Shown: positions 1 to 6,506 of the stretch, piece after piece
Position numbering within the stretch: the stretch's first letter is position 1
Layout of the letters: each line of letters opens with the position of its first letter
DNA from: DATDDB01 sp041490205
Lineage (GTDB): Bacteria; Pseudomonadota; Gammaproteobacteria; Burkholderiales; Gallionellaceae
Reading direction: 5' to 3'
Assembly (NCBI GenBank): GCA_041490205.1
Contig: JBGPSQ010000147.1
Span: forward strand, 1-7,307
Length of the DNA: 7,307 bases
Program-made: the position numbers and the translations under genes
The notes under the pieces: generated by a model
Told to the model about the DNA's origin: nothing
The model's input: the letters and a program-made list of their open reading frames with translations, nothing else
Database searches by the model: none

Positions 1-555
1 CGCCGGCATTTCCGCCACCTGCAGGCCGCCCGCACCGCGCGGCTGCGCCAGGGCTGCCTTCACGAAATTCTGTATATCTTCCTTGGTGGCCCGGCCCTTG
101 GCGCCGCTGCCGCGCACCTGGGCGAGGTTAACACCCAGTTCGCGCGCGAAGCGGCGGACCGAAGGGCTGGCGTGCGCCTTGCCGCCGGGTGCGGCAGACA
201 TGACGGCTACCGCCGGGGCGGACGCAGCCGGAACTGCCTGCATGGCTACGGCTGGAGCCAGGGCTCTGGCTGCCTCAGCCTTCGGAGCGGCGGGCGCTTT
301 CGCCGCCGCTTCCCCGCTCGCTTCGACCAGCGCAATCAGCGAGCCTTCCGATACCTTGTCGCCAAGCTTGACCTTGATTTCCTTCACCACGCCTGCGAAT
401 GGCGACGGCACATCCATGGTGGCCTTGTCGGTTTCCAGCGTGATCAGCGTATCTTCGGCATTCACCGAATCGCCCGCCTTGACCACCACCTCGATGACCT
501 CGACGTCCTTGAAGTTGCCAATGTCCGGCACCAGCACTTGTTTGATTTCTGCCAC
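1..555 (-). CDS. aceF: Pyruvate dehydrogenase E2, dihydrolipoamide acetyltransferase (5' part only, runs off the left edge)
   Basis: E2 core subunit of the cytoplasmic pyruvate dehydrogenase complex. Its lipoyl arm carries the acetyl group from E1 to CoA. Only the first 185 residues lie in the window. Residues 2-78 form a lipoyl domain (start AEIKQVLVPDIGNFKDVEVI), with the lipoylated lysine K44 inside ETDKATMDVPS. Residues 79-126 are an Ala/Pro-rich flexible linker. Residues 127-165 are the peripheral subunit-binding domain (ASPSVRRFARELGV, then GSGAKGRATKEDI). The catalytic acyltransferase domain lies beyond the edge. The start is GTG. It is chosen because GGAGAAG lies about 7 nt upstream and the family N-terminus aligns there; no ATG fits. 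The gene begins 13 nt after the aceE stop, so the two are surely cotranscribed. Only one lipoyl domain precedes the binding domain, whereas E. coli AceF has three. Confidence 0.96.
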   Translation of the reverse strand, partial: MAEIKQVLVPDIGNFKDVEVIEVVVKAGDSVNAEDTLITLETDKATMDVPSPFAGVVKEIKVKLGDKVSEGSLIALVEASGEAAAKAPAAPKAEAARALAPAVAMQAVPAASAPAVAVMSAAPGGKAHASPSVRRFARELGVNLAQVRGSGAKGRATKEDIQNFVKAALAQPRGAGGLQVAEMPA

Positions 556-568
556 GTAACTTCTCCGC

Positions 569-3229
569 TTAGACAGTAACCGGATTCGGCTTGTCAGGGT
601 TGATCTTGTACAGCTTGATCGCGCGGCTCACTTCCGCAGCAGTGATCGCGCCATCATCGGCCAGTGCCTTCAGGGCGGCCACTGCGACATAGTAGCGATC
701 CACCTCGAAGAAGTGGCGCAGCTTCTTGCGCGTGTCGGAACGCCCGAATCCATCCGTGCCCAGCACCTTGTAGCGCGCCGGGATGTACGGGCGTATCTGG
801 TCGGCATATGCCTTGATGTAATCGGTCGCCGCGACCACCGGCCCGCTGCGTTGCGCCAGGCATTGTTCCACATGGCTGGCGCGGCGCTGAGATTCCGGAT
901 GCAGCATGTTCCAGCGCTCGCAATCCACGCCTTCGCGGCGCAGTTCGTTGAAGCTGGTCACGCTCCAGATGTCGGCGGAGACGCCGAAATCCTTTTGCAG
1001 CAGTTCCGCCGCCGCGATCACTTCGCGCAGGATGGTGCCACTGCCCATCAATTGCACCTTGGGCGCCTTGTCCTTCACACGGCCTTCGGAAAGCAGGTAC
1101 ATGCCCTTGAGGATGCCCGCTTCCGCGCCTTTCGGCATGGCCGGGTGCGTATAGTTCTCGTTCATCACCGTGAGGTAATAGAACACATCCTCTTGCTGCT
1201 GGTACATGCGGCGCATGCCGTCCTGCAAGATCACCGCAAGTTCATAGGCGAAGGTCGGGTCGTAGGATATGCAGTTCGGGATCAGCCCGGCCTGGATGTG
1301 GCTGTGGCCGTCCTGGTGCTGCAAGCCCTCGCCGTTCAGGGTGGTGCGTCCCGCCGTGCCGCCCAGCAAGAAGCCGCGCGCGCGCATGTCGCCCGCCGCC
1401 CAGGCCAGGTCGCCCACGCGCTGGAAGCCGAACATCGAGTAATAGATGTAGAACGGGATCATCGCCGTGCCGTGGTTGGCATAAGCGGTGGCGGCTGCAA
1501 TCCAGTCGGCCATGCCGCCCGGCTCGTTGATGCCTTCCTGCAAAATCTGTCCGCTCTTGTCTTCCTTGTAGAACATCAACTGGTCGGCATCCTGCGGGGT
1601 GTAGAGCTGGCCCACCTGCGAAAAAATGCCGAGCTGGCGGAACATGCCTTCCATGCCGAAGGTGCGCGACTCATCGGGCACAATGGGCACGACCTGCTTG
1701 CCGATGTTCTTGTCCTTCACCAGTATGCCGAGCATGCGCACGAATGCCATGGTGGTGGAGAATTCGCGGCCTTCGCTGTCTTTCAGCAATGCCTCGAAGG
1801 CATCGAGTGCGGGCACCTGCAGCGGCTTGGCATGGGGTTTGCGCGATGGCACTGCACCCATTTCCGCACTGCGCTGGCTCAGGTACTTGGCTTCCTGGCT
1901 GTCTGCGGCGGGCCGCACGAAAGGCAACTGCTCCAGTTGCGCATCGGAAACCGGGATTTTGAAGCGGTCGCGGAATTTGCGCAGCGACTCCTCGTCCATT
2001 TTCTTTTGCTGGTGGGTCGGATTCTGCGCTTCTCCCGATGCACCCATGCCATAACCCTTTACGGTCTTGGCCAGGATCACCGTCGGCTTTCCCTTGTTCT
2101 GGGTCGCCGCCGCATACGCCGCAAACAACTTGCGCGGGTCATGGCCGCCACGGTCGAGGTGCCAGATTTCGTCGTCCGACATATCTGAGACCAGTTCCAG
2201 CAACTCGGGATACTTGCCGAAGAAATGCTCGCGCACATACGCGCCGTTCTTGGACTTGTAGGTCTGGTATTCGCCGTCCACCACCTCTTCCATGCGTTTG
2301 AGCAGCAGGCCGGTCTTGTCCTTGGCCAACAGGCGATCCCAGCGGCCGCCCCATACCACCTTGATCACATTCCAGCCCGCGCCGCGGAACACGCCTTCGA
2401 GTTCCTGGATGATCTTGCCGTTGCCGCGCACCGGGCCATCAAGGCGCTGCAGGTTGCAGTTGACCACGAAGATCAAATTATCCAGCTTCTCGCGCCCGGC
2501 CATCGAGATCGCGCCCAACGATTCCGGTTCGTCGGTTTCGCCGTCGCCGAGGAAGGCCCACACCTTGCGGCCATCGGTGTGAACAATGTTGCGGTGTTCC
2601 AGGTAGCGCATGAAGCGCGCCTGATAAATCGCCATCAGCGGGCCCAGGCCCATGGATACGGTGGGGAACTGCCAGAAGTTCGGCATCAGCCACGGGTGCG
2701 GATAGGAGGACAGGCCGTCGCCATCGACTTCCTGACGGAACTTGTACATCTGCTCTTCGCTGATGCGTCCTTCCAGGAAGGCGCGCGCATACATGCCGGG
2801 AGAGGAGTGTCCCTGAAAATACACCAAGTCACCGCCGTGCTTTTCCGTCGCACCATGGAAAAAGTGGTTGAACCCCACATCATATAGTGTGGCCGCAGAG
2901 GCAAAGCTGGCGATGTGCCCGCCGAGTTCGGACGATTCGCGGTTGGCGTTGAGGATCAGCGCCATCGCGTTCCAGCGCGTCAGCGCGCGGATGCGGTGCT
3001 CCAGTTCCTCGTCGCCGGAAGAGCGCTGCTCCTGGTCAGCCGGAATGGAGTTCAGGTAGGGTGTGGTCGCACTGATCGGCATGTCCGCCCCGCCGAGGCG
3101 GGCCTGCACGATCATGCGTTCAATCAGGAAGTGCGCGCGCTCCGGCCCTTCATTCTCCAGCACCGATGCAATCGCTTCCAGCCATTCCTGCGTTTCCTGC
3201 GGATCAACGTCCGGGATATTGTTTTCCAT
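569..3229 (-). CDS. aceE: Pyruvate dehydrogenase E1 component, homodimeric (AceE type)
   Basis: Thiamine-diphosphate-dependent E1. It decarboxylates pyruvate and reductively acetylates the lipoyl group of E2. At 886 residues it matches the usual length of the single-chain AceE family (E. coli about 887) and aligns with it end to end. The ThDP/Mg motif is GDGETDEPE (228-236) ending in NCNLQRLDG (257-265). Expected active-site residues are present: H105 in ELGGHIASF, H141 in YFQGH, H406 in the inner loop (THQQKKM), the QEGINE glutamate (E569), and the histidines of GLQHQDGHSH (635-644). The C-terminal domain contains KVLGTDGFGRSDTR (821-834). The ATG start follows an AGGAG about 12 nt upstream, with purine-rich GAAGAGCAGAAAG in between. 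The start lies 18 nt after the fau stop. No PdhR-like regulator gene or separate promoter is visible in front of it. I see no truncation or frameshift. Confidence 0.99.
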   Translation of the reverse strand: MENNIPDVDPQETQEWLEAIASVLENEGPERAHFLIERMIVQARLGGADMPISATTPYLNSIPADQEQRSSGDEELEHRIRALTRWNAMALILNANRESSELGGHIASFASAATLYDVGFNHFFHGATEKHGGDLVYFQGHSSPGMYARAFLEGRISEEQMYKFRQEVDGDGLSSYPHPWLMPNFWQFPTVSMGLGPLMAIYQARFMRYLEHRNIVHTDGRKVWAFLGDGETDEPESLGAISMAGREKLDNLIFVVNCNLQRLDGPVRGNGKIIQELEGVFRGAGWNVIKVVWGGRWDRLLAKDKTGLLLKRMEEVVDGEYQTYKSKNGAYVREHFFGKYPELLELVSDMSDDEIWHLDRGGHDPRKLFAAYAAATQNKGKPTVILAKTVKGYGMGASGEAQNPTHQQKKMDEESLRKFRDRFKIPVSDAQLEQLPFVRPAADSQEAKYLSQRSAEMGAVPSRKPHAKPLQVPALDAFEALLKDSEGREFSTTMAFVRMLGILVKDKNIGKQVVPIVPDESRTFGMEGMFRQLGIFSQVGQLYTPQDADQLMFYKEDKSGQILQEGINEPGGMADWIAAATAYANHGTAMIPFYIYYSMFGFQRVGDLAWAAGDMRARGFLLGGTAGRTTLNGEGLQHQDGHSHIQAGLIPNCISYDPTFAYELAVILQDGMRRMYQQQEDVFYYLTVMNENYTHPAMPKGAEAGILKGMYLLSEGRVKDKAPKVQLMGSGTILREVIAAAELLQKDFGVSADIWSVTSFNELRREGVDCERWNMLHPESQRRASHVEQCLAQRSGPVVAATDYIKAYADQIRPYIPARYKVLGTDGFGRSDTRKKLRHFFEVDRYYVAVAALKALADDGAITAAEVSRAIKLYKINPDKPNPVTV

Positions 3230-3247
3230 CTTTCTGCTCTTCTCCTG

Positions 3248-3868
3248 CTAAAAATCCTGTCGCTGGCCGCGCCCGTCATGCGCGGCGCAATGTATCGTCT
3301 CGTGTTCCGTCACCAGCCATTCCACCTTGCGGTCGGTAGGTTCTTGCGGTATCTCCGCCACCACCTGCAGCCCGAATGCCCCCGCCACCAGCGCGGGCCG
3401 GTCCGGCATGCGCTCCAGCAAACGGTCATAGAATCCGCCGCCGTAACCCAGGCGCGCTCCCTCGCGGGTGAAGGCCACGCCCGGCAGCAGGATGAAATCC
3501 ACGGTGCCCAGCGCCTCTTCCTTTACGCACCGTTCCGCCAACGGCTCGGGTATATCCCACAAACCAGGCGCCACATCATGCCGCAGATCCCGCACCTGGA
3601 ATAAATCCAGATGCCTGCTGGCGCGATTGACACGGGGCAGCAACACGCGCTTGCCATCCGCCAGGGCGTGCTGCACAAATTGTTCCGCTTCCAGTTCCGC
3701 GCCAAAATTCAGGTAGCCCAACACCGTCTGCGCCGCCCGATATTGCGGCAGGCGACAGATGCCCTCAGTCACGGCGCGGCTGAGCCGCGCCCTTTCGAGC
3801 GTTGGCAATTCGCTGCGGAGCGCGATTATACTTTGCCTGAGGGATTGCTTCATAGCTTGCACACTCAT
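3248..3868 (-). CDS. fau: 5-formyltetrahydrofolate cyclo-ligase (5,10-methenyl-THF synthetase)
   Basis: ATP-dependent enzyme that returns 5-formyl-THF to the one-carbon pool as 5,10-methenyl-THF. The protein has 206 residues; E. coli Fau/YgfA has 182. The family signature is clear: LLPGVAFTREGARLGYGGGFYDR, with the glycine-rich substrate/ATP loop GYGGGFYDR at 141-149. KRVLLPRV (73-80) and a basic helical N-terminus (MKQSLRQSIIAL) also fit. The start at 3868 is an ATG overlapping the TGA stop of the upstream tfoX-like gene (ATGA), which suggests translational coupling. An AAGGG lies about 10 nt upstream. An in-frame ATG five codons later (3853) is a possible alternative that aligns slightly better with short family members. 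The reading frame stays open farther upstream, but only through the preceding gene. The tail after residue 195 (HDGRGQRQDF) is an extension not usual in the family. aceE follows after 18 nt. No 6S RNA gene flanks it. Confidence 0.96.
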   Translation of the reverse strand: MSVQAMKQSLRQSIIALRSELPTLERARLSRAVTEGICRLPQYRAAQTVLGYLNFGAELEAEQFVQHALADGKRVLLPRVNRASRHLDLFQVRDLRHDVAPGLWDIPEPLAERCVKEEALGTVDFILLPGVAFTREGARLGYGGGFYDRLLERMPDRPALVAGAFGLQVVAEIPQEPTDRKVEWLVTEHETIHCAAHDGRGQRQDF

Positions 3869-4170
3869 TCCTGCGCTGCCCTTCTCGCCCAAAGCACCAA
3901 ACTTTCGGCATCTTCCAGGATTTCCACGGGAACTTCGCGGTAATTCTTCAAAACCTGCTTTTCGGAAGGGGCGAAAACAGCACAATCCCGGCTCAAAAAA
4001 TCGGGCAAATTGCCGGGATTTGTCTTGAAATACAGCCTGCCGTCATAGACGATGCCGAAAAACCGCTCCCCGCTGTACAGCCCATGGCCACCAAACATCC
4101 GGCGGGAACGCAGGCCATCGAGCGCGGCAAGCTGTTCCAGCACATAATCACGGAAAGAGTCCGTGCTCAC
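3865..4170 (-). CDS. TfoX N-terminal domain-only protein
   Basis: A protein of about 101 residues made almost wholly of a TfoX/Sxy N-terminal domain. The recognisable core is RRMFGGHGLYSGERFFGIVYDGRLYFKT (23-50), whose MFGGxGLY and DGRLYxK elements are family hallmarks. It lacks the C-terminal domain of the full-length competence regulators (E. coli Sxy/TfoX about 209 residues). A competence role should therefore not be assumed; the biochemical function of stand-alone TfoX_N proteins is not known to me. The start is taken as GTG at 4170 (VSTDSFRDYV), 5 nt after the ilvA stop. There is no convincing Shine-Dalgarno, so translation probably depends on ribosomes finishing ilvA. The frame remains open to 4221 inside ilvA, but that extension (MGRERQPG...) does not look like the family. 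The stop overlaps the fau start by 4 nt. The location between two metabolic genes says little about its job. Confidence 0.86.
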   Translation of the reverse strand: MSTDSFRDYVLEQLAALDGLRSRRMFGGHGLYSGERFFGIVYDGRLYFKTNPGNLPDFLSRDCAVFAPSEKQVLKNYREVPVEILEDAESLVLWARRAAQE

Positions 4171-4175
4171 GGAAA

Positions 4176-5693
4176 CTAGCCCAGAAACAGCCGGTACGCC
4201 GGGTTGTCGCTCTCGTCCCAATAGGGGTAGCCGAGCTTGTCGAGGAAGGCCTTCAGTGCCTTCTTGTCGTGGTGCGGCACTTGCATGCCGACCAGCACGC
4301 GCCCGTAGTCCGCGCCATGGTTGCGGTAGTGGAACAGGCTGATGTTCCAGCTGTGGTTCATACTGTTGAGGAAATTCATCAGCGCGCCGGGGCGCTCGGG
4401 AAACTCGAAACGAAAGATGATTTCATCCCTGACTTCCGGAGCGCGGCCGCCAACCAGATGGCGCAGGTGCAGCTTGGCCATTTCATTGTCGGTGAGGTCC
4501 AGCGTGCTGAGCTTGTTCTTTTTCAGCGTGGCAACCAGCTTGGCGGTCTCGGAAGGGTCGCGCACCTGCACCCCGACGAATACGCGCGCCTCATTCGGAT
4601 CGGCATAACGGTAATTGAACTCGGTGATGTTCCGGTTTCCGACCAGCGAGCAAAACTTGCGGAAACTGCCCGGCTCTTCGGGAATGGTCACCGTGAGGAT
4701 GGCTTCGCGCTTTTCGCCGATTTCTGCGCGTTCGGACACGAAACGGAGGCGGTCAAAGTTCATGTTGGCGCCGCTGCACACGCTGACCAGTGTCTCGTTC
4801 TTGAGCTTTTCACGCGCTGCGTACAGCTTGGCCCCCGCCACGGCGAGCGCGCCTGCCGGCTCGAGGATGGAACGGGTGTCCTGGAACACATCCTTGATCG
4901 CCGCGCACACGGCGTCGGTATCCACCAGCACCACTTCATCTACATACTTCTTGCACACGCGGAAGGTCTCCGCCCCCGCAAGCTTGACCGCCGTACCGTC
5001 CGAGAACAGGCCGACGTCGCCCAGCGTGACGCGCTTGCCGGACTTGAGCGAGCGCGCCATCGCGTCGGAGTCGGTGGTTTGCACGCCGATGACCTTGATG
5101 TCCGGACGCACCTGCTTGACGTAGGCCGCCACCCCCGCAATCAGCCCCCCGCCGCCAATGGCGCAGAAGATGGCGTGGATGGGGGACTGGTGCTGGCGCA
5201 GGATTTCCATGGCAATGGTGCCCTGACCGGCGATAACGTCGGGATCGTCGAACGGATGGACGAAGGTGAGGCCATGCTTTTTTTCAAGTGCGAGCGAGTG
5301 CTGGTAGGCGTCGCTGTAGCTGCTGCCGTGCAGCACGATCTCCACCGCGCGCTGGCCGAAATGCCTGACCGCGTCGATCTTCACCTGCGGCGTGGTGGTT
5401 GGCATCACGATGGTGGCACGGCACGCCATACGGTGGGCGGAAAGCGCCACGCCCTGTGCGTGATTGCCCGCCGAGGCGGTGATCACCCCTCTTTTCAACT
5501 GTTCCTTGGTGAGCTGCGCCATCTTGTTATAAGCGCCGCGCAGCTTGAAGGAAAACACCGGTTGCATATCCTCGCGCTTGAAAAGAATCTTGTTACCGGT
5601 GCGGGCAGAAAGACTGGGGGCCGCTTCAAGCGGACTTTCGATGGCCACGTCATAGACGCGGGCGGTGAGAATGCGTTTCAGATAACCTTGCAT
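4176..5693 (-). CDS. ilvA: Threonine ammonia-lyase (threonine dehydratase), biosynthetic
   Basis: PLP enzyme converting L-threonine to 2-oxobutyrate and ammonia, the first committed step of isoleucine synthesis. At 505 residues it is the long, allosteric form (E. coli IlvA 514). Residues 1-320 are the fold-type II catalytic domain. The Schiff-base lysine is K50 in FSFKLRGAYN, the substrate-binding loop is SAGNHAQG (74-81), the phosphate-binding loop is GGGGLIAG (180-187), and CSGANMNFDR (306-315) contains the PLP ring-contact serine. Two ACT-like regulatory domains follow, about 330-400 (TVTIPEEPGSFRKF) and 426-497 (FRFEFPERPGALMNF). In the family these bind isoleucine and valine. The ATG start fits the family N-terminus; the upstream sequence is AT-rich with only a weak ribosome-binding site. 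It is the first gene of the minus-strand set, diverges from rpiA, and is followed 5 nt later by the tfoX-like gene. No Ile-rich attenuator peptide is seen. Confidence 0.98.
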   Translation of the reverse strand: MQGYLKRILTARVYDVAIESPLEAAPSLSARTGNKILFKREDMQPVFSFKLRGAYNKMAQLTKEQLKRGVITASAGNHAQGVALSAHRMACRATIVMPTTTPQVKIDAVRHFGQRAVEIVLHGSSYSDAYQHSLALEKKHGLTFVHPFDDPDVIAGQGTIAMEILRQHQSPIHAIFCAIGGGGLIAGVAAYVKQVRPDIKVIGVQTTDSDAMARSLKSGKRVTLGDVGLFSDGTAVKLAGAETFRVCKKYVDEVVLVDTDAVCAAIKDVFQDTRSILEPAGALAVAGAKLYAAREKLKNETLVSVCSGANMNFDRLRFVSERAEIGEKREAILTVTIPEEPGSFRKFCSLVGNRNITEFNYRYADPNEARVFVGVQVRDPSETAKLVATLKKNKLSTLDLTDNEMAKLHLRHLVGGRAPEVRDEIIFRFEFPERPGALMNFLNSMNHSWNISLFHYRNHGADYGRVLVGMQVPHHDKKALKAFLDKLGYPYWDESDNPAYRLFLG

Positions 5694-5849
5694 GGCTTAA
5701 CTTTTAATTTAAATGCCTGTAGCCGCAAGATTAGCAGGAATTACGGGCCGGCATAAAGTTTTTCTGTTTCTAAAACCCCGAATTCCTGCAATAATGGAGA
5801 CGGAGAAGGAACATAGAAACCAAATAACTGGCTGGGTTTGAGCATGAGC
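5694..5849. promoter_or_regulatory. Divergent ilvA/rpiA intergenic control region
   Basis: This stretch must hold the start signals of both the minus-strand ilvA set and plus-strand rpiA, because the two genes point away from each other. It is more AT-rich than its surroundings. No strong sigma-70 promoter stands out. Toward rpiA the best -10 is AATAAT (5790-5795) with a poor -35, TTTCTA (5767-5772), at 17 bp. Toward ilvA the best -10 is CATTAT (complement of 5792-5797), also with a weak -35 TTTCTA at 17 bp. A long inverted repeat occupies the middle and is listed separately. The role follows from gene orientation; the exact promoters are guesses. Confidence 0.6.
5734..5789. repeat. 13-bp inverted repeat with one bulged base between ilvA and rpiA
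   Basis: The left arm 5734-5747 (GCAGGAATTACGGG) and the right arm 5777-5789 (CCCGAATTCCTGC) pair over 13 bp with a single extra A at 5743. Nine of those pairs (GCAGGAATT / AATTCCTGC) are uninterrupted. The intervening segment is 29 nt. The element sits near the midpoint of the divergent region. Neither strand has a T-run after the arms, so it is not an intrinsic terminator. It could be a pair of operator half-sites or a hairpin in the ilvA leader RNA; the sequence alone does not decide. Confidence 0.75.
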
Positions 5850-6506
5850 ATGACACAAGACGACATGAAGCGCGCTGTCGCACAAGCGGCAATTGAACAT
5901 GTGCCGAACGATTGCATCGTGGGGGTGGGCACGGGTTCCACCGCCAACTTTTTCATAGACGAACTGGGCAAGATCAAGCACAGGATACGTGGCGCGGTGG
6001 CCAGTTCCGAAGCATCCGCAAAACGCCTGCAGGGCCACGGCATTGAGGTGATTTCGCTGAACGACGCAGGAACACTCCCGGTTTATGTGGATGGCGCGGA
6101 CGAAATCACGCGCCACCTGCACATGGTCAAGGGCGGCGGCGGCGCACTGACGCGCGAGAAGATCGTTGCGGCGGCCAGTAAAAAATTCGTATGCGTGTGC
6201 GATTCCAGCAAGCTGGTCGATGTTCTCGGCAAGTTTCCGCTGCCGGTCGAGGTGATACCCATGGCACGCAGCTATGTGGCGCGGGAACTGGTGAAGTTGG
6301 GCGGGCAGCCGGTTTTGCGCGATAGCTTCATCACCGACAACGGTAATATCATCCTGGACGTGCGCGGGCTGCAAATCATGAACCCGGTGGAACTGGAAAC
6401 GACGCTGGACCACATTGCCGGGGTGGTCACCAACGGCCTGTTTGCGCGCCGCCCGGCTGACGTGCTGTTGCTAGGCACACCGGAGGGCGTCCGGACTGTG
6501 ACCTGA
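5850..6506 (+). CDS. rpiA: Ribose-5-phosphate isomerase A
   Basis: Interconverts ribose 5-phosphate and ribulose 5-phosphate in the non-oxidative pentose phosphate pathway; cytoplasmic. With the ATG at 5850 the protein has 218 residues (E. coli 219). The catalytic residues then fall at D81 and D84 (YVDGADEI), K94 (KGGGGALTREK) and E103, the same positions as in E. coli RpiA, and the N-terminus MTQDDMKRAV matches E. coli MTQDELKKAV. That numbering is why I chose 5850. The phosphate-binding loop is GVGTGSTA (25-32). KFPLPVEVIPMARS (128-141) and TDNGNIILDV (162-171) are further signatures. An in-frame ATG at 5844 and a TTG at 5838 would add two or four residues and cannot be excluded. No strong ribosome-binding site decides; GGG at 5834-5836 would suit 5844. 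The gene diverges from ilvA, and its stop codon lies inside the predicted Pho box of phoU. Confidence 0.97.
   Translation: MTQDDMKRAVAQAAIEHVPNDCIVGVGTGSTANFFIDELGKIKHRIRGAVASSEASAKRLQGHGIEVISLNDAGTLPVYVDGADEITRHLHMVKGGGGALTREKIVAAASKKFVCVCDSSKLVDVLGKFPLPVEVIPMARSYVARELVKLGGQPVLRDSFITDNGNIILDVRGLQIMNPVELETTLDHIAGVVTNGLFARRPADVLLLGTPEGVRTVT

Noticed and set aside
83..559. 158-codon Ala/Ser/Thr-rich open frame on the plus strand opposite aceF
   Set aside because: It is the complement of the lipoyl domain and the Ala/Pro linker of aceF; the composition follows from that repeat-like linker.
713..2188. 491-codon open frame on the plus strand opposite aceE
   Set aside because: It lies wholly antisense to the clearly real aceE, and its translation has low-complexity His/Ala/Arg-rich sequence with no family motif. 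Long antisense frames like this arise from codon bias in GC-rich genes.
4269..5756. 495-codon open frame on the plus strand opposite ilvA
   Set aside because: It mirrors almost all of ilvA, which has full catalytic motifs. The antisense product has no recognisable domain and shows the His/Val/Asp pattern of a complementary-strand shadow.
5694..5849. Classical isoleucine-type attenuator before ilvA
   Set aside because: There is no run of Ile codons in any short leader frame and no GC-rich hairpin followed by a T-run. Only the weaker leader ORF reported as a finding remains.
5709..6413. 234-codon open frame on the minus strand opposite rpiA and into the intergenic region
   Set aside because: rpiA is certain from its active-site residues. 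The reverse frame shows no family signature and would overlap the ilvA leader without a plausible start.
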